From positions 1-64,000 of the forward strand of contig JAFISE010000030.1 of the NCBI GenBank assembly GCA_022560025.1: DNA of 64,000 nucleotides, in the 5' to 3' direction. Below are positions 21,401 to 30,551 of this stretch, piece after piece (position 1 is the first letter of the stretch; every line of letters begins with the position of its first letter). The translations under genes and the position numbers were made by a program. Source of the stretch: Stagonosporopsis chrysanthemi. Its lineage: Eukaryota > Ascomycota > Dothideomycetes > Pleosporales > Didymellaceae. Below the pieces are notes generated by a model. The model saw only the letters and a list, made by a program, of their open reading frames with translations. It was not told the DNA's origin and did not search any database.

Positions 21401-23832
21401 CGGACAAAACATGCTCAGGCGCAATGTCGTCTTTGACACTCATCTGGAACACCGAGGTCCAGATGTGGCGCAGTGATAGGTCGTCGACGCCCATGGCCGG
21501 ATTGCAGTTGGATCGGAGTTGGATAGCTTCCCGGGCGAGTGTAGCCCAGCGCTCGAGCCGGTCGCTCTGCAACGTCTTGGTGGCTGCATCTACCTGGCTG
21601 TGAGGATGTTTGATCAAGGAGTAAATGTCGAGGTGCAGCTCGAACAATGTCTGGACAATCTCGATCTGGGATGCGTCAAACTCTGAGAATGTGTAGTTTT
21701 GTGACTGAAGTTGAGTCTTGAGTATGCGGTCGTCCAGACTGCTTACGCGCTCGTGCATACGTTCGAACACGTGTTCGTCGACGTTGACAATGATCTGGAC
21801 CATGTTCCGCTTGAGGTCCTCGGCCCATTTGAAGGCGAGGTAGCTGGGAGAATCGTTGTGCGATAGCTGTTGGCCCGCAAAAGAGCCCCGGGAAAGCAAG
21901 ACCTCGACCCAGGCGAATGCCACTTCCTTTATGGAGAACCAGCTCTCGTTGATGCTCGATGCAAATGCCGTCAACCCTTGTTCTTGCAGTGTAGGTTTGG
22001 GAGAGGTCTGGCCGCCACTTGACTTTGCGTAGCCGAGGAATGCATTGAGGCCAGCTTCGCGGGTGACTCCAACCAAGTCGAATGATTCGGCGCTGAGCAA
22101 GACTTGGGCAGCTTTGCTGTTGCCATTCTGGAGAGCCAGGTACATGTCGCAGGCGGCTTTGTCGTCGACCTCGGTTGCTGTCGATTCGGGAAGAGCGAGC
22201 AATAGTGTCCGCAATTCGTGGGGGGGCTGCAGGCTCTTGACGCCCAGACGGGTATAGATGTCGTTGACAATCTCATGCAAGCATTGGTCGGCGTGGGCAA
22301 AGTGTTCCAGTTGGCCTTCGAGCAGGCTGCTGGCGTCTTGCACGAGGGTTTCGCCGACTTGGCCGGTGGCTGCGTTGCGAGTTCGTATGCGTTTCGTGCG
22401 ACCACCCTCTGCCATGTCCGGGAGGCCAGCCGAGTCGGTCGATCTTTTGCGCGAGGGCGCTGGGGCAACCTCTGCAGTGGGTGAAGGGCCCACGGGGTGT
22501 TTGTGGGTTTCTTGAGCGGGGTGGACGGCGTCCTCGTTGGCGTCGGTCTCTGCTGCGGGCGCAGGGGCTGGGGGTTCTTCGATCTGAGGCGGTGGCGGTT
22601 GATGGTGGTCCCTCGGCTGGAAGGCGGCAGGTGGTAGCGCGGAACCTGCTTCAGCGGAACCTGCTTCAGCGGAACCTGCTTCAGCGGAACCTGCTTTGGC
22701 GGAACCTGCTTTGGCGGAACCTGCTTCAGCGGAACCTGCTTCACTATGTTGTTGTGCTGTCGCAGGAATCGCAATCTGGATGTGAGAGCCGGGAGCGGTG
22801 AGGGGTGTCATGCCTCGCTGCTCGGCTATGAAATGTTGGAGTATGGCCTCTCCAACACCCGACCAGCCCCATTTGGCGGGAGACAGGGCGACGTGGTCAG
22901 GCGGCTGTTGGAAGAGTCGTCCACTGTTCTTCTCGGCGACATCGGCGGGCAGGGGCGCGAAGGGGTACGGGTTCAGGCGCTTCTTGATGGTCTCGGACAG
23001 CTTCTTTGGTCGCATAGTCGACAGAGGGGCCTGCATCAGCGAGACATTGTCCTCGAGCTTGCCGACGAGCTCGCGCAGCTGCTGGCCAGCCAGGCCCTCT
23101 TCCAGGCCGGGCAGACGCAGCAGGCTCTCCCACAACTCGTCGCTGCCATCCATGACGGCCTCGAGGCAGTAGCGGGTCAGGCGCTTGCTGCCGAGCATGG
23201 CGGCGACCGAGGCAGCGCGCAGCCACAGGTCCAGGTCGGTGTCCTCCTTGTCCAGGGCCTCGGCGAAGTAGCTGAGGGCGCCCCTGATGTTGTCCCAGGC
23301 GGCGAGGGTGGGGCCGCGGCCATGCTGGGCGACGCAGTGCTGCATCGACTCGAGCAGGAACTGGCCATGGTTCTTGTAGGACAGGTGGAGGATCTGCGGC
23401 AGCGTGTTCGGGGCGCTGTCGGCGGCGCCGGTCGACTGGGCGGGGCCGGCTTCGAAGTCGTCCTCGAGGATCGAGTCGAAGACCAGCGTCTCGCCGAAGA
23501 CCTCGTGGCGCTTGTACTCGGACAGCGACTCGTTGTACTTGAAGATGTCCGAGTCGAACAGCGCCTTGTAGGCGGCGGCCGTCCTGAGGAACGACTGCGG
23601 GCCCTCGGAGTGGAGCTTGAGCGCCGTCTGGTAGAGCTTGAGGGCCTCCTCGATCTGGATCTCCTGCGTGTCGTCGACGTCGTCCTCGTCGTCGTGGTCG
23701 GACTCGACGTTGAGGGCGTGCCAGACGGAGGCCTTGGAGGCCTTGGAGGCCTTGGGGGGCTTTGGCTGGGTGCGGTCAGCACGGGGTGCAGCGGTGCAGC
23801 GTTCACATGCCAGCGCGTACCATGGCGGACAT
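17529..23832 (-). CDS. HIR3: HIR3-type histone transcription regulator (CABIN1-like), 2 exons
   Basis: Proposed complement(join(17529-23765,23821-23832)), 2082 residues. Exon 1 encodes only four residues. The 55-bp intron has donor GTACGC, CTGAC branch and CCCAG acceptor. Exon 2 continues with a Lys/Ser segment, WHALNVESD, an acidic stretch, and IEEALKLYQTALKLHSEGPQSF, the typical HIR3 N-terminal TPR-like start. The conserved KKLSETIKKRLNPYPFAPLP block follows. The long helical body matches HIR3/CABIN1, a subunit of the nucleosome-assembly complex that represses histone genes outside S phase. Low-complexity inserts are an EAGSA repeat, a duplicated nine-residue unit, a poly-Gln tract and a C-terminal Asp/His-rich acidic region (DHDTDHDHDHENDDHDHDHD). 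It is divergent from BUD7. The assignment rests on N-terminal motifs and architecture. Confidence 0.85.
18381..18427 (-). repeat. CTG/CAG trinucleotide tract coding poly-Gln in HIR3
   Basis: A nearly pure CTG run on the plus strand encodes about a dozen Gln residues near the HIR3 C terminus, followed by a Pro/Gln-rich tail. It is a likely site of length polymorphism. Confidence 0.9.
21082..21137 (-). repeat. 27-bp direct duplication in HIR3
   Basis: Two adjacent copies of a 27-bp unit (core GCCGGCGATGCCATCTGCTG) duplicate a nine-residue stretch containing DSQQMASPA in a hydrophilic linker. The period keeps the frame. Confidence 0.85.
22641..22745 (-). repeat. 15-bp in-frame minisatellite in HIR3 (EAGSA units)
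   Basis: Seven tandem copies of a 15-bp unit appear as GGAACCTGCTTCAGC or GGAACCTGCTTTGGC on the plus strand. They encode pentapeptide units EAGSA or KAGSA in the N-terminal third of HIR3. The two variants are grouped, with two Lys units in the middle, which suggests local duplication. Confidence 0.9.
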
Positions 23833-24276
23833 GTTCAGGGCAATGCCGGGCGAGGAGGGCCAGGCACGGGGGACATGAGGCGGGTGGCCGCGCTGAGGTG
23901 CTGAGGCGGGTGGCCGCGCTGAGGCGGTGCGGCGGCGGCTCGTGGACCAGGCGACGCGCGCAGGGTGGTCGGCGACGGACGGCGCGTCGTGGGCGCGGCG
24001 GGTTGGCGGTGCGCGTCGGCGCTGCGGGTTGGCGTTGGACGTCGGCGTTGCGGGTGGCCAGCCCTACGCGCGGAGGCTACGACATACCCCTGCGCGCGGC
24101 AGCTCCACTCGGGCGACGCTGTGAAGACGGAACCCTGACACGCATCGTTCACTGTCCACTGTCCCGTCGCCCTCACCCTCACCTCACCTCACCTCACCCT
24201 CCCATCCACAGCCCCGCCCTCTCACCCCCGGCTGCCCTCCACCCGTCCTGCCTGCTGCCTGCGGCGCCCACGAGCC
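23833..24276. promoter_or_regulatory. GC-rich bidirectional region between HIR3 and BUD7
   Basis: This spans 444 bp between two divergent start codons. It contains two copies of a 23-bp unit with core GAGGCGGGTGGCCGCGCTGA at 23876-23898 and 23902-23924, and diverged GCGTCGGCG/GCGGGTTGGCG words around 24000-24060. Just before the BUD7 start is a run of CTCACC units. Open frames across it are composition effects. Confidence 0.55.
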
Positions 24277-26770
24277 ATGGTCGCATCTCCCGCGGTGCCC
24301 GAGTATGCGACGCGCGCCCCGGCCTGCGTCCGCCCCGCCGCTGACCCGCCGCAGAATCTACGAGGACGAGCTGCACTCGGCCATTGAGGCGCGCTCCGAG
24401 TCGCTGCAGACGCTGCGCGAGCTGGGCCCGCCCGACCTGGTGCACCTCATCAAGCAGCCCGTCAAGTCGTCGACGCGCCAGACGGGCGTCTACCACCACG
24501 TCACGGGCATCGACGCCTCGTCGTCGGCCAGCCTCGCCGCCTACATCAACACGCTGACCTACGCCGCCCACGACCGCCAGAACAAGGTCGTCTCGGGGCT
24601 GTACTGGTACGTCTTGATCCACGGTGGCATTACCATGGGCATCGGCATTGGCATTGGCATTGACATTGGCACTGACCCCGCAGCTGCTACAATGCCTTCT
24701 CGCGCCTCGACATGCGCGTGCAGGTCTACATCCCCGGCACCGTCGAGAGCTACTGCATCGACGAGCGCGGCGACAAGCGCGTCGCCACCGACGACCTGTG
24801 GCTGGAGACGTATCTCTGCAGCGTCCTGCGCGCCTACTCGTACGCCGACGACGGCTCCGGCGACACCATCAAGAAGATTGTCGGCGTGCGCCGCTTCAAC
24901 CCCGTCACGAGCACCGAGAGCGAGCACCGCTTCCTCGACGCCGCAGAGCGCCTCTTCTTCAGCGGTGCGCATGGCCTGCCCCCATGACCCACACACCCAC
25001 ACCCACACACACCCACACACCCACACCCACACACACCCACACACCCACACACCCACACACCCACACACCCACACACCCACACACCCACACACCCACACAC
25101 CCACACACCCACACACCCACACACCCACACCCACACACCCGCTGACCACCCACAGGCTGGCAACTCGGCTCCGATCCAGAGATCCAGGTCCCCAACCTCG
25201 TCTCCAACCACCTCACCACCGGCCTGCTGAGCTACATCCACACCACCGGCCGCTATGCCTCGGGCATCAACCTGTTCGAGAAGCTGCGCACACGCGACCC
25301 CGAAATCTCGTCCTTGCTCGCCCGCGTCTACATCCAGGCCGACGAGGAGGTCAAGGCCGTCCAGCTGCTGCACGACGTCATCCAGGAGCTGCCCATGGAC
25401 TACTCGCTCCTCGACTGCCAAGCCGACTTTTGCAACAACAAGGGCCGCGGCGACCTGGCACTCGAGATTGCAAAGAGGAGCGTCGTGTCGGCCCCGAGCG
25501 AGTTCGGCACCTGGGCGCGGCTGGCTGACATCTACGTCAGCCTGGAGCAGTGGGACCTGGCCCTGCTCACCCTCAACTCGTGTCCCATGTTCACATACCA
25601 GGACAAGGACGCGCCGCGCATGCCCGAGCCCCAGAAGGTCTTCCTGCCCATCCTGCCCGAGGCCATGTGCGACGAGATCGAGGACAGCAACCTGGACGAC
25701 ATGGAGATGGTCCACCCGACACTGCGCAAGCTCCACGCCGCCGGCTTCAAGGGCACCTTCTTAAAGGCCTACATCATCCTGACAGACATCACCAAGAAGA
25801 TTGGCTGGGACCAGCTGCTGAAAATACGATCCCAGGTCTTCGTCATGGAGGAGGAGTACCGCCACGAGAAGCAGCACGTCCCGCATTCGCATTCGCGCAA
25901 CGCCAGCACCACCGCCCTCCGCTCGCCCTCGCTGTCGGCCCGAGCCTCCCCCAACCCCGAAGTCAACGGCAGCGCCAACGCCAACGCCAACGCCAACGCC
26001 AACGCCAACGCAAACGCCAACGCCGAAGCCAGCGACGTGTCCAACGCAGGCGGCGAGCCGTCCGCCGAGGCAGCCGTCCACGAGTCCCTGCAAGAGCCTG
26101 GCCACACCGTCGCCGTCGAAGTCGTCAAGGCAGGCAGCGAAGACCCGCACCCGAACAACAGCGACGGCCCCTCGCAACCCAACTACACACAATTCCAGAA
26201 CAAGCGCCTCTGCGAGCGCTGGCTCGACAACCTCTTCATGGTCCTGTACGAAGACCTGCGCGTCTACACCATCTGGCGCACCGAGATGGCCCAGTACCGC
26301 CAGCAGCAGCTGCTGTACAAGAAGAGCGCCGAGGAGTGGGAGATACTCGGCGAGCTGGCCGAGCGCCTGCACCACATCGACGAGGCCGTCGAGGCGTACG
26401 AAAACTGCCTGCAGATCAAGTTCTCGCCCAAAGCCATGCGCGGCGTCCTCAAGCTCGGCGAGGAGAAGCGCAACACGCGCGACGTGTGCGCGGCCCTCAT
26501 CCGCCTCGTCACGTGGCAGTACCGCTGGTACTCTGAGGTGCGTCCCCGTCTCTCACTCAATCATAATGTAATCATGATACAATCTGACTAACAACACAAC
26601 AGTTCTCCCCCGCCCTCCTCTACACCATCCGCAAACTCATCGAAGACGAAGGCGCCGTCAAGATCAGAAGCATCATACAGGGCACCTCGCTCCCCCAGCA
26701 CGTCCTCGACCTCACCCACCAGTACGCTGCCCTGTGCGCCGCCTTCCGCAGCTCGGGGAGTGACGGCTAG
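24277..26770 (+). CDS. BUD7: BUD7/CHS6-type exomer subunit (Chs5-Arf1-binding protein), 5 exons
   Basis: Proposed join: 24277-24302, 24355-24606, 24684-24964, 25156-26537 and 26603-26770, giving 702 residues. All junctions keep frame. Donors are GTATGC, GTACGT, GTGCGC and GTGCGT, and acceptors are CAG. Key segments are LRELGPPDLVHLIKQ, YCCYNAFSRLDMRVQVYIPG, RYASGINLFEKLRTRDPEI, LARVYIQADEEVKAVQLL, RLCERWLDNLFMVLYEDLRVYTIW and the C-terminal LYTIRKLIEDEGAVKIRSII. These match ChAPs family proteins, TPR-containing adaptors that with Chs5 and Arf1 carry chitin synthase and other cargo from the trans-Golgi to the plasma membrane. An insert rich in Asn-Ala repeats interrupts the middle. Intron 3 is filled by a CACACCCA array. 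Exon 1 codes for fewer than nine residues and is the least certain. Confidence 0.88.
24987..25141 (+). repeat. CACACCCA-type microsatellite inside BUD7 intron 3
   Basis: About 150 bp of alternating CACACACC and CACACCCA words fill most of the 191-bp third intron. The canonical donor GTGCGC and the CTGAC...CACAG end lie outside the array. The plus strand contains no G, which keeps several artificial open frames on both strands. Confidence 0.9.
25974..26022 (+). repeat. AACGCC hexamer repeat coding Asn-Ala in BUD7
   Basis: Consecutive AACGCC units, one with AAACGC variation, encode about eight Asn-Ala dipeptides in a hydrophilic insert of BUD7 exon 4. This insert is not part of the conserved ChAPs core, so it is probably a disordered, length-variable loop. 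Confidence 0.85.
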
Positions 26771-28392
26771 GCGGCGGTGACGGTCGTGAGGTGGCGACGG
26801 TTGGGACGGGGTGGCGGTTGCGACAGAAGCCAAGGCCCGGGCCAAAAGGCGGGAAGGGAAGTCCCAGCCATAGTGTGTTGTAACGACGTGAGGAGCGGAG
26901 TACATGCACGTGAGGAGGGGGATGAATGGAACGGATACTGATAGTGATGGGGATGGGCATGTCATATCACGTTGCTGCATAGAACGCGCGGATGCGCATC
27001 TTAGACCGACCCGACATCAGACTAGGAAGGAGAAACAGGTAATGAATAAAGCTATGCACATATGCATGCATTACAGCCTTTTGTCAGCTTAGGTGATTGT
27101 GATGTAAGTCAATAAGAACAGAGAGGCAGATGTATAAGAAAAAAGAGTGTAGGTTACTACTCTACTAGACTTTTTTATGTATTTTTATTCCTCTTTTTTA
27201 TTTCTTACTTATTTTTGTTTCTCTCTCTTTCTTTTTCTTCTTACTCTATTCTATGCAACAACAATATCCTAGACTTGACAATTCAAGACCTAAGACTCAA
27301 GACTCGCAATATTCAGTTCTCCCATTCGTGAGTAGATAGCTGGGTTCCAACACCTGCACACTTACACCCTCACACACACACACACACTATACTTGTCTAC
27401 AACAATTGCCCAACTCCGACGCCACGGCAGAACGCACACGTCAAAATTTGTTTCTACTCCTACTCTTACTCCCCTCCCACTGCCGGCCGGCCAGTCAGAC
27501 CTCATAGCTCATTTGCACAGTCCATAAGCCCCGGCAGGATCAAAGATCAAAGATGAAAGGAGAAGGATAAAGATGAAAGGAGAGCAAGCTCGCTGCTGAT
27601 GTGTAGAGAGTAGACCGTCTAAACCTTTAGAGAGGGTAGGGATACTCTCTTCTTTTGCTCTCTAGCTCTCTTTGCCAGCTTGTTTGCTTGACGGCGCGGT
27701 GGGTTGGATAGATACTTTGTACATCTGATACTTGCTGGCTTGGACACTTGCACTTGCGCATTACCTGTGCAGCGAGCGATGTGGCGGGGAGAACGGTCGA
27801 CTGGTGCGCGATGCTGGGTTGGGATGCTGGGGCGGTGGAAGGGCGCGGTGGTTGTCACGCTACGTGATGAGGTGGGTAGTGGAGAAGATGTGAACGTGGT
27901 GGCTGGGTGGTGGTGTTTTTTGGGGGGGATTCGAAGAGCATGGGTTTTGAGCGGCGAAAGACAGAGGGGAGTCAGTCAAAGACCAGACCATGAATTAGCA
28001 GCACAACGGCAAAAAAAAAAGCAGCATTCCTCCCCCCTGTTAGCAAGGCACCGGTGGACGCGGTGAAATGTTTGGAAATCTGCACACGTGCTGTCCATCA
28101 TCCGCAGCGTGTTTTGCAACGTTTTGATTCGTTTTTGGTTACATGCTCGCAGCCGCCGAAACGCATGCGCTCAGCCGCCGTGAAACACAGCAGCCGCAGT
28201 CGACTGTGTGACGGCCCAACCAACCCACCCATGCGGAAACCCCGTGACCACCACCCCTTGCACTCCTCGAGGAGCGCAAACCATCGCGATCCGGAGCGTC
28301 GAGCCGACGGAATCGTAATCGAAAGAAGCAGAGCGCGCGCCAGTGGTGAATTCCGCCGAGCGAAACCCCACCAACCCCCCAGAGGAGGCGGT
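26771..28392. other. Long intergenic between BUD7 and RPS16
   Basis: No supported gene. The convergent 3' ends of BUD7 and RPS16 flank it. Near 27165-27250 is a striking T-rich, pyrimidine-rich stretch (CTTTTTTATG, TCTCTCTCTTTC), and a short CA dinucleotide run lies near 27370-27388. Open frames on either strand are short and incoherent. Confidence 0.5.
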
Positions 28393-28984
28393 TTAACGGT
28401 AGGACTTCTGGAAGCGCGAGCGGGCACCCTTACCGCCGAACTTCTTGGGCTCGCACCGCCTGTTGTCGGCGACGAGGAGTGTGCGGTCGTACTGGACGAG
28501 GGCCTGCTTGAGCTGGTTCTTGGAGTGCTCGTCGACGAACTTCTGGTAGTAGGCGACGATGGACTTGGCGATGGCCTGGCGGATCGCGTAGATCTGCGAG
28601 GTGTGACCACCACCGGAGACGCGGACGCGGATGTCGACGTCGGCTGGGAGGTTGTTAGCGGGCTGTTTTGGGGGGGGTTTTGGAGGCGCGTGGCTGAGCG
28701 TTCGCGACGCGGAGGCGCTCAGTGCGTGGAGAGGCGTACCGAACTTGTCGAGGCCGAGGATCAGGACGGGCTCGTAGACCTTGAAGCGGAGGATCTCGGG
28801 CTGGACGAGGGAAAGAGGCTTTCCGTTGACCTTGATGAGACCCTTACCAGCCTGTGCAGATGGTGTCAGTACGCTGCTGCTGATTTGGCGTGCGCGCGCT
28901 CGCGGCGGCGGGGCGTACCTTGCAGTGGGCGACAGCGGTGGCGGTCTTCTTCTTGCCGAAGCATTGCACGGATTGAGAGGCCAT
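28393..28984 (-). CDS. RPS16: 40S ribosomal protein S16 (uS9), 3 exons
   Basis: Proposed complement(join(28393-28643,28740-28851,28919-28984)), 142 residues, the usual length of the family. Introns of 96 and 67 bp have GTACGC donors, and intron 2 carries a GCTAAC branch. The spliced protein begins MASQSVQCFGKKKTATAVAH and contains GLIKVNGKPLSLVQPEILRF, LDKFADVDIRVRVSGGGHTS and AIRQAIAKSIVAYYQKFVDE. It ends with the basic RSRFQKSYR tail that reaches the P-site tRNA in ribosomes. It is a cytosolic small-subunit protein. Reading the first two exons together with intron sequence gives false frames on both strands. Confidence 0.97.
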
Positions 28985-29221
28985 TTTGAGCGACTGTGGT
29001 TAGTACGTGCGAGGTCGTAGGAGGTGCGGGCGGTTGACGTTCACGAGCGAAGTTGAAGTTGTGAAGTTTGCGAAAATCCGATGTGGGTGGTGCTAGGGCC
29101 AGATGGGTTTAGCGCAGCACGATCGCCTATCCAGAAACACCACGGACGCACGGACGCATTCTTATGATGCTGTGCGCAAACGTGATTTCTGCGTACATTT
29201 CTCGATAGCAGTTTCTAAGAG
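28985..29221. promoter_or_regulatory. Divergent promoter between RPS16 and RCC1-like gene
   Basis: A 237-bp spacer separates the RPS16 start from the RCC1-like start, so both promoters must overlap. The part adjoining RPS16 contains pyrimidine/purine-biased words such as GAAGTTGAAGTTGTGAAG, which could belong to the RPS16 5' UTR. Confidence 0.45.
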
Positions 29222-30313
29222 ATGGTTCATCAGCTTCGGGTCTTCGGCAGCAACGGCGAAGGTCAGCTTGGCGAGGGCATTCCTGCTGCAGATATCGTCG
29301 ACAAGCCTACACTTCTACCAAACCAGCCATTCTTCAAGAACATCGAGACTATTAAAAGCGGTGACAACCACACACTATTTCGTCTCGATGACGGCACAGT
29401 TCTTGGCGTAGGCGACAACAGAGTGGCCCAGCTGAGCGCCGAGCCTGATGTACCACCACAATTGAACCAGTTTCGGAAGCTGATGGGCCCTGTCACCCTG
29501 TGTGCAGCTACGAGCACGACTTCGGCCTGCATCTCGAGTGTCGGAGGCTCTCGCAGCTCCATATACACTCAAGGGCAGGGTCAATGGGGTGAACTAGGAC
29601 GGGGCGACAGACAGTCAATGAGCTCCGAAGACCATGCTACAGTGCCGTTGATGGACATTCACCTGCAAGGACAGGCCATTGACTTTGCCGCTGGCGTGTG
29701 GCATTATGCTGTGTTGATGGCATCTGGCGCTGTGTACGGGTGGGGCAAGGCCCGCCTCGGACAACTTGGACACAGACTGAACGACAAAGTGACTGAACCT
29801 ACCGAAATAGTGGACATTCCCTTCAAGCCGGCCAGAGTCATCTGTGGCAAGGACTTCACTTACCTAGTCAGCGACCCTTCCACCGGTGAGCACACAGTCT
29901 TGGGCAAGGACAAGTTCAGCATCATTTCCAGCATGCCATCAGACGTCAAAGGTTACAAAGACATAGGCGCAAGTTGGCACGCTATCTTCGTTCTGTTCGA
30001 TGATGGCCGACTGACTGCGTGGGGCAAGGAGAACCAATGGAAGCTTCTGCCGCCGGATCTGCCACCTCTTGATGCAATTGCTGCCGGAACCGATCACATA
30101 CTGGCTGTCACTAAAGCCGGCAAGTTGATCTCCTGGGGATGGGCCAAGCACGGCAATTGTGGTGACCTTACGAACCTGCGCCACGAGATCAAGCACGACA
30201 TGATAAGCGGCTTCTGGAATGAGGTTAATATTCCTGGCAAGATTTCTAAGATTGCCGCCGGCTACTGTACGAGTTTTGTCATTTCTGAAGTGGAAAACGA
30301 AGAGAGTCCTTGA
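29222..30313 (+). CDS. RCC1-repeat protein, ATS1-like
   Basis: A 363-residue single-exon protein starts MVHQLRVFGSNGEGQLGEG, a typical first RCC1 blade. Further blades are visible as GDNHTLFRLDDGTVLGVGDN, VWHYAVLMASGAVYGWGKARLGQLGH, ASWHAIFVLFDDGRLTAWGKENQWK and GTDHILAVTKAGKLISWGWAKHGNCG. The short length and the absence of a nuclear localisation extension fit the fungal ATS1 (alpha-tubulin suppressor) branch better than the Ran exchange factor. ATS1 is linked to microtubule function and to Kti11/diphthamide biology in yeast, but the role here is inferred from family only. Confidence 0.8.
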   Translation: MVHQLRVFGSNGEGQLGEGIPAADIVDKPTLLPNQPFFKNIETIKSGDNHTLFRLDDGTVLGVGDNRVAQLSAEPDVPPQLNQFRKLMGPVTLCAATSTTSACISSVGGSRSSIYTQGQGQWGELGRGDRQSMSSEDHATVPLMDIHLQGQAIDFAAGVWHYAVLMASGAVYGWGKARLGQLGHRLNDKVTEPTEIVDIPFKPARVICGKDFTYLVSDPSTGEHTVLGKDKFSIISSMPSDVKGYKDIGASWHAIFVLFDDGRLTAWGKENQWKLLPPDLPPLDAIAAGTDHILAVTKAGKLISWGWAKHGNCGDLTNLRHEIKHDMISGFWNEVNIPGKISKIAAGYCTSFVISEVENEESP

Positions 30314-30551
30314 GATGATGGTAAAGAATCCTTCAATAATCCAAGCAGCATTCTAGCGTCTCGAAGGAGATAAGACAATTCTAACTTTTAAGTATATACA
30401 GAAAGGTAAGTCTACTGCGTTCTTTCCTCTCGTCCAAGTCTTCGTCTACTAATAAAGCATCTAGATCTACGCTTCTAGCCAAATTAGGTGTCAAGAGACT
30501 GTCTGTCTAGGCCTTTGTTCGATGGACATGGTCAAGTGTGGCGTTGCCAGC

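Noticed and set aside
22746..24344. 532-codon plus-strand frame across the HIR3 N terminus and promoter
   Set aside because: It is antisense to the conserved HIR3 N terminus and crosses GC-rich promoter repeats. No domain is present.
24987..25141. Possible internal telomere-like sequence
   Set aside because: The words are CACACCCA, not TTAGGG/CCCTAA, and the array lies within canonical splice sites of BUD7.
24834..25736. Minus-strand 300-codon frame with a GVWVCGC repeat
   Set aside because: It is the complement of the CACACCCA intron array plus BUD7 exons, so purely compositional.
28054..28989. 311-codon plus-strand frame over RPS16
   Set aside because: RPS16 on the opposite strand is unambiguous, with canonical introns and full family length.
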